A DNA stretch of 64,000 bases from Igneacidithiobacillus sp041146875 (GCF_041146875.1 NZ_JBFRXP010000002.1:1-64000), one strand, 5' to 3'. Positions 52,711-62,485 are shown, numbered from the stretch's first letter. Program-made: numbers and translations. The notes: generated by a model not told the origin, from the letters alone.

Positions 52711-52723
52711 CTTTGGAGATGGC

Positions 52724-54655
52724 ATGCCCGAGATACGTCTGCCGGATGGCTCCGTACGTTCTTTTCCGGCACCGCTGAGCGGGGCGGAACTCGCGCGCAA
52801 CATCGGCGCTGGCTTGGCGAAGGCCGCGCTGGCGCTGCGCGTCGACGGTCAACTGCGCGATCTCAGTACCAATCTTGAGCACGACGCCGAGGTCAGCATC
52901 ATCACCAAAGACAGCCCCGAAGGGTTGGAGATTCTGCGCCACTCCACCGCGCATCTCTTGGCACAAGCGGTCAAAGAGCTGTTCCCTGGCGCGCAGGTGA
53001 CCATTGGGCCAGTCATCGAGAATGGCTTTTACTACGACTTTGCCGCGCCCAAGCCCTTCACCCCGGAAGATCTCGAGGCCATCACTGCAAAGATGCACGC
53101 CTTGGCACAGGCGGACCTGCCGGTACGTCGCGAAGTCGTCAGCCGCGACGCGGCGATCGAGCGCTTCCACGCCATGGGCGAGGAATACAAGGTACAAATC
53201 ATCAAGGATATCCCGGCGAGCGAGCACCTCAGCCTGTATCATCAGGGGGATTTCGTCGATCTCTGTCGTGGCCCGCATGTGCCGCGTACCGGTGTGCTTG
53301 GCGCCTTCGCCCTGCGCAGTGTGGCGGGCGCGTATTGGCGCGGCGATTCGCGTAACCCCATGTTGCAACGCATTTACGGTACAGCCTGGGCGACACAGAA
53401 GGATCTCGATGTCTTCCTGCAGCAGCAAGCCGAGGCCGAACGTCGCGATCATCGCAAAATCGGCACCGAGCTCGAGCTTTTCTCCATCCAGGAAGATGCC
53501 GGCGGTGGTCTGGTCTTCTGGCACCCCCAGGGTGCGCGGGTGCGCAAGGTCATCGAGGACTTCTGGCGCGCCGCCCACAGCAGTGCCGGTTATGAGTTGC
53601 TCTTCACCCCGCATATTGCACACGAAGACCTCTGGTATACTTCCGGGCATAAGGACTTTTATGCCGAGTCGATGTTCCAACCGATGGAAGACGAGGGGCA
53701 GCCCTACCAGCTCAAGCCCATGAATTGTCCGTTCCATATCTTGGTGTACAAGAGCAAGTTGCGCTCGTATCGGGAGTTGCCTATCCGCTGGGCAGAGCTG
53801 GGTACCGTATATCGGCATGAAATGTCTGGCGCATTGCACGGCCTGATGCGCGTGCGCGGTTTTACCCAGGATGACGCCCATATCTTTTGCCGGCCCGATC
53901 AGATCGAGACCGAAATTGCCGGTGTACTTGAGCTAACCCGGCGCATTCTCAGCACCTTCGGCTTCGAGCGTTACGAGATCAATCTTTCCACGCGCCCCGA
54001 GGGCTCGGTAGGTAGCGACGAGATCTGGGAAACCGCGACCAAGGCCTTGGAGGGCGCATTGCAACGGGCGGGTCTGGACTACCAGATCGATGCCGGTGGT
54101 GGTGCTTTCTACGGCCCCAAGATTGATCTCAAGATCGAGGATGCCATTGGTCGTAAGTGGCAATGCAGCACCATTCAGCTTGATTTCAATCTGCCGCAGC
54201 GTTTTGGCATGGAGTATGTGGCCGAGGATAGCAGTCGTCAGGTGCCGATCATGGTCCACCGCGCCATCTTTGGTTCGGTGGAGCGGTTCTTTGGCGTACT
54301 CATCGAGCACTACGAGGGCAAATTCCCGTTCTGGTTGGCGCCGAGCCAGCTGGTGGTGGCGCCCATCAGTGAGCAGCACAGTGATTATGCCGAGCACGTT
54401 GCGGCGCAATTGCTGGCGCAGGGCTTGCGTGTCGAAACAGACTTGAGAAGCGAGAAGATCGGCTATAAAATACGCGCCCACACTTTGCGCCGGGTGCCAT
54501 TTATGGCCATTGTTGGCGAGCGGGAAAAGGGTGAGGGTACGGTCAGTTTGCGCGATCGCAATGGCAACGACCTCGGTTCCATCCCGGTGGAGATGTTGGG
54601 TAAGACTTTGCAGCGTATGGATGTGCAACGGCAGCAGGCCTTGGAACTGGCCTAG
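52724..54655 (+). CDS. thrS: Threonyl-tRNA synthetase
   Basis: A class II synthetase, 643 residues. N-terminal TGS domain (1-62), editing domain with HSTAHLLAQAV, catalytic core with the zinc Cys in MNCPFHI, motif 2 YRHEMSGALHGL and motif 3 MVHRAIFGSVERF, and a C-terminal anticodon-binding domain (about 540-643). ATG 52724 follows TGGAG. First gene of the thrS-infC-rpmI-rplT-pheST-ihfA series. Confidence 0.96.
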   Translation: MPEIRLPDGSVRSFPAPLSGAELARNIGAGLAKAALALRVDGQLRDLSTNLEHDAEVSIITKDSPEGLEILRHSTAHLLAQAVKELFPGAQVTIGPVIENGFYYDFAAPKPFTPEDLEAITAKMHALAQADLPVRREVVSRDAAIERFHAMGEEYKVQIIKDIPASEHLSLYHQGDFVDLCRGPHVPRTGVLGAFALRSVAGAYWRGDSRNPMLQRIYGTAWATQKDLDVFLQQQAEAERRDHRKIGTELELFSIQEDAGGGLVFWHPQGARVRKVIEDFWRAAHSSAGYELLFTPHIAHEDLWYTSGHKDFYAESMFQPMEDEGQPYQLKPMNCPFHILVYKSKLRSYRELPIRWAELGTVYRHEMSGALHGLMRVRGFTQDDAHIFCRPDQIETEIAGVLELTRRILSTFGFERYEINLSTRPEGSVGSDEIWETATKALEGALQRAGLDYQIDAGGGAFYGPKIDLKIEDAIGRKWQCSTIQLDFNLPQRFGMEYVAEDSSRQVPIMVHRAIFGSVERFFGVLIEHYEGKFPFWLAPSQLVVAPISEQHSDYAEHVAAQLLAQGLRVETDLRSEKIGYKIRAHTLRRVPFMAIVGEREKGEGTVSLRDRNGNDLGSIPVEMLGKTLQRMDVQRQQALELA

Positions 54656-54670
54656 GGGGAGGGTAGGGCA

Positions 54671-55189
54671 ATCGCGACAGAAAAAGAGGTCCGCATCAAT
54701 CGGGAAATTCTTGCGGCAAAGGTACGGTTGATTGGGGACGAAGGAGAGCAGTTGGGTATCGTTCCCTTGCATGAGGCCCTAGCCACTGCCGAAGAGGCTG
54801 ATCTTGATCTCGTAGAGATCGCCCCGCAAGCTGTCCCCCCGGTCTGCCGGGTCATGGATTATGGCAAGTTTCGCTTTCAGGAAAGTAAGCGGCAACACGA
54901 CGCACGGAAGAAGCAGAAACAGAGTCAGGTCAAGGAAATCAAGTTTCGGCCGCGTACCGACGAAGCGGATTATCAGATCAAGCTGCGCAACATCATCCGT
55001 TTTCTGGAAGATGGAGACCGCACGAAAATCACTCTGCGTTTTCGCGGGCGCGAGATGAGTCATCCCGAGCTGGGTATGGAGTTGCTCAATCGGGTGGAAG
55101 CAGATTTACAGGAACTGGGTGTGGTCGAGCAGCGGCCACGTATGGAAGGGCGGCAGATGGTCATGGTCATCGCCCCCAAAAAGAAATAG
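54671..55189 (+). CDS. infC: Translation initiation factor IF-3, ATC start
   Basis: 172 residues. No ATG, GTG or TTG gives the full N-terminus; the frame reads from an ATC at 54671 (ATEKEVRINREIL...) after a GGGGGAGG RBS. Rare start codons let IF-3 limit its own translation (ATT in E. coli). N-domain to about residue 80, then the basic linker KRQHDARKKQKQSQVKEIKF and the C-domain. A TTG at 54728 would delete the first 19 residues. Upstream of rpmI by 11 bases. Confidence 0.93.
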   Translation: MATEKEVRINREILAAKVRLIGDEGEQLGIVPLHEALATAEEADLDLVEIAPQAVPPVCRVMDYGKFRFQESKRQHDARKKQKQSQVKEIKFRPRTDEADYQIKLRNIIRFLEDGDRTKITLRFRGREMSHPELGMELLNRVEADLQELGVVEQRPRMEGRQMVMVIAPKKK

Positions 55190-55200
55190 GAGAGGCAAGA

Positions 55201-55397
55201 TGCCGAAGATGAAGACCAATCGCGGGGCCGCCAAGCGTTTCAAGCGCACCGGCTCGGGGAAATTCAAGCACCGGCAGGCGTTCTTGAATCACATCCTCAC
55301 CAAGAAAAGCACCAAGCGCAAGCGTCATCTGCGCCACACCCTGGTAACGTCTGGCAGCGAACAGGCCGCTCTGCGGCGCATGCTGCCCTACGTCTGA
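55201..55397 (+). CDS. rpmI: 50S ribosomal protein L35
   Basis: 65 residues, highly basic; MPKMKTNRGAAKRFKRTGSG is the L35 signature. RBS GGAGAGG. Between infC and rplT as in most bacteria, where L20 represses this operon. Confidence 0.95.
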
Positions 55398-55415
55398 GTT
55401 CAAAGGAGCACGTAG

Positions 55416-55778
55416 ATGGCAAGAGTTAAACGGGGCGTTACCGCCCACGCTCGTCACAAAAAAGTCCTGGCTCGCGCCAAGGGCTTCCGTGGCCAGCGCA
55501 AAAGCAATTTCCGTATCGCCAATCAGGCGGTAATGAAGGCCCTGGTCTATGCCTACCGCGACCGGCGTACCAAGAAGCGCGATTTCCGCAGCCTGTGGAT
55601 TGTGCGCATCAATGCCGCCGCCCGTTCTGAGGGCTTGAGCTATAGCCGCTTCATCAACGGCTTGCAGCGCGCTGGCGTGAGTCTGGATCGCAAGGTTCTG
55701 GCCGATATCGCAGTACGCGACAAGGCCGCCTTCGCGCGTCTGGTCACCGTCGCCAAGGGTCAGCAAGACGCCGCTTGA
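55416..55778 (+). CDS. rplT: 50S ribosomal protein L20
   Basis: 120 residues; RVKRGVTAHARHKKVLARAK and FRGQRKSNFR are diagnostic. Binds 23S rRNA in early assembly and is the usual repressor of its operon. AAAGGAG RBS. Confidence 0.96.
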   Translation: MARVKRGVTAHARHKKVLARAKGFRGQRKSNFRIANQAVMKALVYAYRDRRTKKRDFRSLWIVRINAAARSEGLSYSRFINGLQRAGVSLDRKVLADIAVRDKAAFARLVTVAKGQQDAA

Positions 55779-55795
55779 GTCCACGCAAGGAGGCT

Positions 55796-56824
55796 ATGGT
55801 GGAGAATGCAGTGCCCCTGGCCTCCGTCGCGGAAGTAGCAGAGGCCATTGCCCGAATTCAGCAGGTTGCTGATTTGGAGCAGTTGCGTGTGCAATGGCTC
55901 GGCAAGAAGGGTCAGATCACCCAGGCCATGCAGGGGCTGGCGGGGCTTGAACCAGAGCAGCGGCGCGCCCGTGGTGCAGAGCTCAATCAGCAGAAGAACG
56001 CCATCCAGGAACTGCTCGAGCAGCGGCGCACGCAGCTCGAAAGTCAGCTACTCCAGCAGCGCTTGGCTAGTGAATCAGTAGACGTCACCCTGCCGGGCCG
56101 TGAGACCGAGCGCGGGGGGTTGCATCCTGTACGGCAGACACTGAACTGGATTGAGGGCTATTTTTCTCGCCTGGGCTTCGATGTGGCCGACGGCCCAGAG
56201 CTCGAAGACGATTTTCACAACTTCACTGCCCTCAACATCCCCGAAGATCACCCAGCGCGGGCGATGCACGACACCTTCTATCTACAAGATGGAAGAGTTT
56301 TGCGAACCCATACTTCCCCCGTGCAGATTCGCTACCTCGAGCAGCATCAGCCACCCCTGCGCATGATAGCGACCGGGCGCGTGTATCGTCGCGATTCGGA
56401 CATCACCCATACCCCTATGTTTCATCAGGTGGAAGGCCTGTATTTGGACGAGGGCGCGAGTTTTGCCGATCTGCGCGGTCTATTGGCTGATTTTCTTCAG
56501 GAATTCTTTGGCAGTAGCGGCTTGCCGGTGCGCTTTCGTCCCTCCTATTTCCCTTTCACCGAGCCCTCGGCGGAGGTGGATATTGGTTGCGTGATCTGCA
56601 ATGGCGCGGGCTGTCGGGTTTGTAAGGATACTGGCTGGTTAGAGGTGCTCGGTTGCGGCATGGTGCATCCGGCGGTGCTGGAGATGGCGAAGGTTGATCA
56701 GGAGCGCCTTACCGGCTTCGCCTTTGGCCTGGGGGTGGAACGCCTGAGCATGCTGCGTTATGGCATCAACGACCTGCGCCTGTTCTTTGAAAACGACCTG
56801 CGCTTCTTGCGCCAGTTTGCCTAG
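55796..56824 (+). CDS. pheS: Phenylalanyl-tRNA synthetase alpha subunit
   Basis: Class II catalytic subunit of about 342 residues. N-terminal coiled coil (about 20-85), then motif 2 ATGRVYRRDSDITHTPMFHQ, and GCGMVHPAVLEMAKVD plus AFGLGVERLSMLRYG (motif 3). AAGGAGG at 55787-55793 is very close to ATG 55796; GTG 55799 has better spacing, so either may be used. A TTG overlapping the rplT stop (55775) is less likely. Confidence 0.94.
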   Translation: MVENAVPLASVAEVAEAIARIQQVADLEQLRVQWLGKKGQITQAMQGLAGLEPEQRRARGAELNQQKNAIQELLEQRRTQLESQLLQQRLASESVDVTLPGRETERGGLHPVRQTLNWIEGYFSRLGFDVADGPELEDDFHNFTALNIPEDHPARAMHDTFYLQDGRVLRTHTSPVQIRYLEQHQPPLRMIATGRVYRRDSDITHTPMFHQVEGLYLDEGASFADLRGLLADFLQEFFGSSGLPVRFRPSYFPFTEPSAEVDIGCVICNGAGCRVCKDTGWLEVLGCGMVHPAVLEMAKVDQERLTGFAFGLGVERLSMLRYGINDLRLFFENDLRFLRQFA

Positions 56825-56832
56825 GGAAACTC

Positions 56833-59199
56833 ATGCGCGTTGCACTGGAATGGTTGCGGGACTATCTCGACACGGAACGTACGGCCGAGGAACTGGCCGA
56901 GACCCTGAGCATGATGGGCCTGGAAGTCGAGGCCCAAGAAGCGGCGGCACCCGCGTTTTCCGGTGTGCTCGTCGGCCAGGTGCTGCGTGTTTGGACCCAC
57001 CCTGCTGCCGACAAACTGCGCGTGGCTGAGGTGGATGTGGGTGCTGAGGCATCCAGCCAGATTGTCTGCGGTGCCGCCAACCTGCGCGAAGGGATGATCG
57101 TCGCTGCCGCCCTGCCTGGCGCGAAGCTGCCAAACATGGAGATTGCTGAGGCCGAGCTGCGCGGTGTGCGCTCGGCGGGCATGCTTTGTTCCGCCACAGA
57201 ATTGGGTATCGACGATGGCAGTAGTGGCATTCTCGATCTTGATGCGGATGCGCCGGTGGGAACAGACCTGCGAGGCTATCTCCGCCTTGATGATCCCATT
57301 TTTACTCTGGGGCTCACCCCCAATCGCGGCGACGCGTTTTCGATTTTGGGCGTAGCCCGGGATCTAGCGGCGCGCGGTGCCGGGCGCTTTATCGCTCCCG
57401 ATTTATCCAGTGCTGCCCCATGGCCCGCGCAAGCGGGCAGCGCGCAACTGGCAGATGGCTTGCCCATTCGTATTGCGGCAGATGCACATGCTGCTTGCGG
57501 CAGTTATTCGGCGTTACGGCTCGATGCCGTGCCGCAGCGCTTGCCAGATCGCTGGCGCGAACGTCTGCGTCGCGGCGGGCAGAAAAGCATTGTGCCGATC
57601 GTCGATTGGCTCAATATTTGGATGCTGGCGCTCGGGCAGCCCATGCACGCCTTCGATGCCGAGCAAATTCGTGGCGGTATCGAGGTGCGTTGGGCGCACG
57701 CAGGAGAAATACTCGATGCCCTCGATGGCCGTGATCTGACCCTGAACGAAGATATGCTGGTGATTGCCGATGCCCAGGGTCCGGTGGCCCTGGCGGGGAT
57801 CATCGGCGGGCGCCGCACAGCGGTATCTACCAGCACCCGTAAGGTTCTGCTTGAGGCCGCGTATTTTTCCGCCAAAGCCCTGCAGGGCCGGGCACGACGT
57901 TTGGGCTTGCAGACCGAGGCGGCACAGCGCTATGAGCGCGGCGTTGACTTTCGTCTGGCGCTTCCTGCTGCCCTTTCCCTTGCCGCGCGCTGTGGCGTGC
58001 ATTGCGTGGCCGGCGCGACAGTGCTGGGAACGCAGCCAGAATTGCCGCAAATCCGCCTGCGGCGGCAGCGCATTGCCCGCATCCTTGGCTGCGAGATCGC
58101 CGCCGAGCAAATACCATTGCTTTTGCAGGCCCTTGGCTGTGGCGTACGGGTACAGGCAGAGGATTGGCTAGTCGTCCCGCCCAGTCATCGCTACGACCTG
58201 CGTATCGAGGCCGATCTCATCGAAGAGATTGCCCGGCTCACCGGCTATGAGCAGTTGCCGTCGCGCCGCCCGCACGCCATCCTCCGCCCCCTGGCGTCGG
58301 CAGCGAGCGGGCAACGCCGTGCCCTGACGGCCTTGCTCAGCGCTCGGGGGTACAGCGAAATCATCAGCTACAGTTTTATTGCGCCGGAGGCACAAGAGCA
58401 GTTCTACCCTGGGGCAGAGACGCCGGTGCTACAAAATCCGATCTCTGCGGACATGGCGCAGATGCGTGCCGGGCTCTGGCCGGGGCTGTTGCAGGCCCTG
58501 AATTTTAATCGCAATCGGCAACAGGAGCAGCTGCGTCTTTTTGAAATGGGGCGTACCTTTGCCGACCGGCAACAGCGTCTGCACTTAGCCGCAGCGATGG
58601 TCGGCGCGGGCACGGCCGAATCGTGGCTGGGCAAGGCACGCGACAGTGACTTCTTTGATCTCAAGGGGGATGTTGAGGCCCTGCTTGGCCTCTGGCCAGA
58701 GCGCACATTCCGCTTTGCCCGCGCCACCGACCCCGCCCTGCATCCCGGTCAGAGTGCGGAGATCTTCTGGGGCGAACAGTCGGTCGGGCGACTCGGTGCT
58801 CTGCATCCGCAAATCGCGGAAGGCTATGATTTTGACGAGGCGGTCTGGGTCTTTACCTTGGACCTCGAAACATTGCTGGCTCCCGCCGGGTTGGCGCGCT
58901 TCCAGCCTTTGTCGGCCTACCCCTCAGTACGTCGCGATCTTGCCTTGTTAGTGCCCGAGAATCTGAGCGCCGGTGAGGTACTGGAAATTTTGCTTGGGGC
59001 AAATTCCCCCCTTTTGCAAGACGCCGCGGTTTTCGATCGCTATACTGGCGAAAATCTTCCTGAAGCTTGTTATGGTTTGGGAATTCGCTTGCAGTTTCAG
59101 GAACAAACGAGCACCCTCACGGAAGGACGGGTGCAGGAAGAGGTGGATCGGCTCCTGCAGGCCCTGCAAAAAGTCGCTCCCATAGTGCTGCGCAACTAG
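56833..59199 (+). CDS. pheT: Phenylalanyl-tRNA synthetase beta subunit
   Basis: 788 residues. N-terminal tRNA-binding OB fold (about 38-150), B3/B4 editing core, B5 domain and a C-terminal FDX-ACB anticodon domain (about 695-788: LSAYPSVRRDLALLVPE). Eight bases after pheS; the two subunits form the alpha2-beta2 enzyme. Confidence 0.95.
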   Translation: MRVALEWLRDYLDTERTAEELAETLSMMGLEVEAQEAAAPAFSGVLVGQVLRVWTHPAADKLRVAEVDVGAEASSQIVCGAANLREGMIVAAALPGAKLPNMEIAEAELRGVRSAGMLCSATELGIDDGSSGILDLDADAPVGTDLRGYLRLDDPIFTLGLTPNRGDAFSILGVARDLAARGAGRFIAPDLSSAAPWPAQAGSAQLADGLPIRIAADAHAACGSYSALRLDAVPQRLPDRWRERLRRGGQKSIVPIVDWLNIWMLALGQPMHAFDAEQIRGGIEVRWAHAGEILDALDGRDLTLNEDMLVIADAQGPVALAGIIGGRRTAVSTSTRKVLLEAAYFSAKALQGRARRLGLQTEAAQRYERGVDFRLALPAALSLAARCGVHCVAGATVLGTQPELPQIRLRRQRIARILGCEIAAEQIPLLLQALGCGVRVQAEDWLVVPPSHRYDLRIEADLIEEIARLTGYEQLPSRRPHAILRPLASAASGQRRALTALLSARGYSEIISYSFIAPEAQEQFYPGAETPVLQNPISADMAQMRAGLWPGLLQALNFNRNRQQEQLRLFEMGRTFADRQQRLHLAAAMVGAGTAESWLGKARDSDFFDLKGDVEALLGLWPERTFRFARATDPALHPGQSAEIFWGEQSVGRLGALHPQIAEGYDFDEAVWVFTLDLETLLAPAGLARFQPLSAYPSVRRDLALLVPENLSAGEVLEILLGANSPLLQDAAVFDRYTGENLPEACYGLGIRLQFQEQTSTLTEGRVQEEVDRLLQALQKVAPIVLRN

Positions 59200-59208
59200 A
59201 GGTGGAAG

Positions 59209-59505
59209 ATGGCAGTAACCAAAGCAGAAATCGTCGACATGCTCTTTTCGACCATGGGCCTCAACAAACGCGAGGCCAAGAGTGTGGTGGAGTCTTTTTT
59301 TGAAGGCATCCGCGAGACCTTGGCGCAGGGGGGGGAGGTCAAGCTTTCGGGCTTTGGCAATTTTTCCCTGCGCGAGAAGAATCCCCGTCCGGGCCGCAAT
59401 CCGAAAACCGGGGTGGAAATTACCATTACCGCGCGGCGCGTGGTGACCTTTCACCCCAGTCAAAAGCTCAAGGCGCACGTAAATGGCGATGGAGCAGGGG
59501 AGTAG
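59209..59505 (+). CDS. ihfA: Integration host factor alpha subunit
   Basis: A 98-residue DNA-bending protein of the HU/IHF family. TKAEIVDMLF at the N-terminus, GFGNFSLREKNPRPGRNPKT at the DNA-contact arm with the Pro that intercalates, and VVTFHPSQKLK at the end. Nine bases after pheT, the usual place in gammaproteobacteria. Confidence 0.95.
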   Translation: MAVTKAEIVDMLFSTMGLNKREAKSVVESFFEGIRETLAQGGEVKLSGFGNFSLREKNPRPGRNPKTGVEITITARRVVTFHPSQKLKAHVNGDGAGE

Positions 59506-59935
59506 GTCCAAACCCGGAAAGGCCCTGGCAGCGCTGCCCGAAATCCCGGAAAAACAGTATTTTTCCATCAGCGAGGCAGCGGCGCTCTGTGGTGTCAAGG
59601 CGCATGTATTGCGCTATTGGGAGCAGGAATTTCCGCAGCTCAGCCCGCTGAAACGCCGCGGCAACCGGCGTTATTACCAAAAGCATGATCTTCTCTTGGT
59701 GCGGCAAATCCGCGCCCTCCTTTATGGTGAGGGCTTTACCATTCACGGCGCGCGCGAGCGCATTGGCCAGCATTCGCGCAGCCGTACGGAAGAGGATGGC
59801 GATCCGCAGCTGCTTCTCGATATCGAGCCGCAGGTGGAATCCCAACAAGCAGCTCCACTGCATTGGCAGCAGCGTTTACAATTTCTGCGCCGCGAACTCG
59901 AGGCGTTACGGCGCCTCTGTGTGCGCCGCGATTGA
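59483..59935 (+). CDS. MerR-family transcriptional regulator
   Basis: 150 residues. Winged helix-turn-helix YFSISEAAALCGVKAHVLRY then WEQEFPQL and RRYYQKHDLLLV; a coiled-coil dimer region at about 100-148. No cysteine metal site is present, so a metal sensor is unlikely. It overlaps the end of ihfA by 23 bases, as the MerR homologue after ihfA does in many proteobacteria. Targets unknown. Confidence 0.85.
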   Translation: MAMEQGSRSKPGKALAALPEIPEKQYFSISEAAALCGVKAHVLRYWEQEFPQLSPLKRRGNRRYYQKHDLLLVRQIRALLYGEGFTIHGARERIGQHSRSRTEEDGDPQLLLDIEPQVESQQAAPLHWQQRLQFLRRELEALRRLCVRRD

Positions 59936-59970
59936 CCAACGCAGCGAATCTGCGTAAGCTTTGCAACTCA

Positions 59971-60048
<78 letters not shown>

Positions 60049-61092
60049 TTAATCAAGGAGTTCCCCGCTTTTGTCGGAAGGGCGTTTTCTACAATCGGCC
60101 CTTTCTTCTACAATCTTCCCCAGCGGGGTGACTCGTTCTGTTTCTCTGGCACGGATATATGTCTCCGTCATTTCGCCGCTTGCGTGGCCGGCGAGCGACT
60201 GAGCGTAGTCCCGACCAGCGGCCCGTTTGGCGTCCGTCAGGGCTTTCGCGCGTATGTCATGGAAGTGAGCATCCTCGACGCCCGACCTGGCGATGATTCG
60301 GTGCCAACCGCTGTTCCAGCCGCTGACACTGTGTGGCTGGCCGTCTCTGGTACAAAACACATAGAGGGATCCGATCCGCCTCCTCAGCTTTTTTGCCCGC
60401 TCCAGAGCGGAGGCCAGGGATGGCGTCATCTCGAAGGACATGCGCTTACCGGTCTTGCCTTGACTAATGACCAGGGCGTCAGGGCGGATGTCTGACAACC
60501 TGAGCTTCATGAGGTCTCCACGTCGCATGGCGGTCAAATAGGCGATATCCATGATGCAGCGCCATTGTTCGTCGGCATGTTCCCTGAGAATGTTGAATTC
60601 CTCATCCGTGATGTAGCGGTCCCTGGGCTTTTCCTTGTTTCTACGCACCCCTTTGGCCGGATTATGATCACACCATCCCCAGCGGATAGCGAATGAAAAC
60701 ACGGTTGAGAACAGTGCCATTTCGCGGTTTGCGGCCACCGGCGAGGGGTGCTGGTCCAGGTATGCAGCAACATCAGAGCCACGCACCTCGTTCAAGGGCA
60801 TGTGCCCGAATACGCTTCTTAACTTGCCTGATTGCCGAATGTATTCGTGTCGTGTTGATTCTGCCAGCTTTGCCAGCTCCGTCGCGATGTATTTATCGAT
60901 AGCTTGCCCAACCGTGGAGCCTGATGCGTTGCGGCCCTCCATCTCTGCCCACTTGGCTACTGCCTCCGGGTAGTTATCGGCGAGCCGGATCCACTTCCTT
61001 TTGCCAGCCACCAACACAACGTAATAATAGACCGGCCCTTTCTGATGCATGCGCGGAGGAAGGTGATGATGAGATGATCTATGACGCCCCAT
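60049..61092 (-). CDS. Tyrosine-recombinase integrase of the tRNA-Pro element
   Basis: 347 residues. N-terminal arm and core-binding regions, then a catalytic domain with all expected residues: R190 (TAMRRGDL), K213 (QGKTGK), H278 and R281 (HFHDIR), H303 (AGHAS) and nucleophile Y312 (TETYIRAR). It should insert and, with an excisionase, excise the element at the tRNA-Pro 3' end. ATG 61092 gives MGRHRSSHHH; the frame reaches 61134. Its start overlaps the DUF4224 gene by 14 bases. Confidence 0.93.
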   Translation of the reverse strand: MGRHRSSHHHLPPRMHQKGPVYYYVVLVAGKRKWIRLADNYPEAVAKWAEMEGRNASGSTVGQAIDKYIATELAKLAESTRHEYIRQSGKLRSVFGHMPLNEVRGSDVAAYLDQHPSPVAANREMALFSTVFSFAIRWGWCDHNPAKGVRRNKEKPRDRYITDEEFNILREHADEQWRCIMDIAYLTAMRRGDLMKLRLSDIRPDALVISQGKTGKRMSFEMTPSLASALERAKKLRRRIGSLYVFCTRDGQPHSVSGWNSGWHRIIARSGVEDAHFHDIRAKALTDAKRAAGRDYAQSLAGHASGEMTETYIRARETERVTPLGKIVEERADCRKRPSDKSGELLD

Positions 61093-61318
61093 GCCTGACC
61101 TCGTTGTTTTTGAGAAACTCCAGCTTTGGTGCACTCTTTCTTGGGGTTCCCCCCGCGCCGATCAAGTGGCGCTCCACCTCTGCCCATAAAACGACCGGCC
61201 TGCCTAACGCCGACACCTCATGCCGATAACCCCTCTCCTGCAGCCATCGGACCTGCCCCGGCTTGGTTTTCAAGCCTGTGAGATTATATAAATCTTCCGG
61301 GGTTAGAAAGGTAGTCAT
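61079..61318 (-). CDS. DUF4224-like small protein, possible excisionase
   Basis: 79 residues; MTTFLTPEDLYNLTGLKTKP then WLQERGYRHEVSALGRPVVL is the DUF4224 pattern, a short winged-helix-like domain often encoded next to phage integrases. It may bind DNA as a directionality factor. It overlaps the integrase start and is thus coexpressed. ATG 61318 is preferred to a longer frame. Confidence 0.7.
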   Translation of the reverse strand: MTTFLTPEDLYNLTGLKTKPGQVRWLQERGYRHEVSALGRPVVLWAEVERHLIGAGGTPRKSAPKLEFLKNNEVRHGAS

Positions 61319-61337
61319 CGATTTTTGCCTCTTTTGA

Positions 61338-62246
61338 TTACGCAAACGCGGCAATCTCTAAATCCAGCACACATTGCCGTGTGGACCGGTCACAGTGATA
61401 CTCTTGCAACCGGGGGTTGATCCAGAGGCTTTCCGTGCGCTCGTGGTCCAGCCCGCGACTTTCCTTTTTACCCGGCCCCACATTCCGGACCGAATTGCAG
61501 AACCACGGGAAGTCGTGGCGTTGCCATCCCTGGAGTTCCAGCGCCTCGGCGTAGATCGGGTGGGCATAGCCGGAAATCGCCACATATCCGGGGCTCTGTT
61601 TCAGGCGCGACAATAACCGTAGGTGATCGTCATCGCTGTATTCAAAGGCATACCCTCCATCTTTTCTGGTCGCTTCCAGATAGGGTGGGTCGCAGTAAAA
61701 TACGGCGTTTTCACTGTCATAGCGGTCGATGATCTCCATAGCATCCTCATTCTCGATCACCACATGACGCAGGCGGTCCCGGACCCGGATCAGATCGTCA
61801 TCGACCTTGTTCATCATGGACCGGGCACGGTTGTCCAGGTACTTGGCCACCGCGAATCCCACGGGAGCGCGGTCCTCTTCCCTCTGGGCCATGGCCATGA
61901 ACGATGCCCGTGCCAGAAAGAAGGTTCTGGCAGCCCGTTCCAGATCGGAGTCGCACTGGTAGCGGGGGTTTGCCCAGACTTCGTAGAGCGCGCGGGCGTA
62001 AGGCGTATTTTGTAGATACTCCCGCAGGGCATCACCCTGGTCCCGCAGAATGTGGAAAAAGTGCATCACATCCCCATTGCGGTCGTTCATGATCTCGATG
62101 CCCACGGGCTTCCGGGCAAACAACAGGCTCGCGCCACCGCAAAAGGGCTCGACGTAGGTCAGAAAACGGTCAGGCCGGGGAAGTAGAGGCAGAAGCTTTT
62201 CCGTCATGCGGCCTTTGCCACCGAGATAGGGGATCGGGCTTTTCAC
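61338..62246 (-). CDS. D12-class DNA adenine N6-methyltransferase
   Basis: 302 residues. N-terminal SAM motif YLGGKGRM with YVEPFCGGASL, and the catalytic DPPY in FYCDPPYLEATRK. Resembles Dam-type enzymes of phages, with a target possibly like GATC, though not provable. No restriction gene is adjacent, so it is an orphan, probably protecting or regulating the element. Starts with an ATGA overlap with the HTH gene upstream. Confidence 0.88.
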   Translation of the reverse strand: MKSPIPYLGGKGRMTEKLLPLLPRPDRFLTYVEPFCGGASLLFARKPVGIEIMNDRNGDVMHFFHILRDQGDALREYLQNTPYARALYEVWANPRYQCDSDLERAARTFFLARASFMAMAQREEDRAPVGFAVAKYLDNRARSMMNKVDDDLIRVRDRLRHVVIENEDAMEIIDRYDSENAVFYCDPPYLEATRKDGGYAFEYSDDDHLRLLSRLKQSPGYVAISGYAHPIYAEALELQGWQRHDFPWFCNSVRNVGPGKKESRGLDHERTESLWINPRLQEYHCDRSTRQCVLDLEIAAFA

Positions 62247-62476
62247 GGTACCACCTTTCTTTTCCGTCCTGGGCGCTGGTGGAAGCGCTCGCTGGGTACG
62301 ATGGCCTTGGGTAGCGCCGCCAGCCAGGCTTCCACATCACTTTCCAGCCACCGGGGACCTTTGGTGCCCGGTATCCGGCGGGGCGGCGGCAGCGTTTCAG
62401 GATCACGCTTGTATACCGTCTTGGGGGATAACCCCAGCACCTGGGCAAGCTCACTTACCGTCATCAGCCGGTCCAT
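62243..62476 (-). CDS. AlpA-like helix-turn-helix protein
   Basis: 77 residues; MTVSELAQVLGLSPKTVYKR is a helix-turn-helix like those of AlpA or excisionase proteins, then WLESDVEAWLAAL. The C-terminus is basic. It may activate integrase expression or aid excision. It overlaps the methylase start by four bases. Confidence 0.75.
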   Translation of the reverse strand: MDRLMTVSELAQVLGLSPKTVYKRDPETLPPPRRIPGTKGPRWLESDVEAWLAALPKAIVPSERFHQRPGRKRKVVP

Positions 62477-62485
62477 GTTGAGCCC

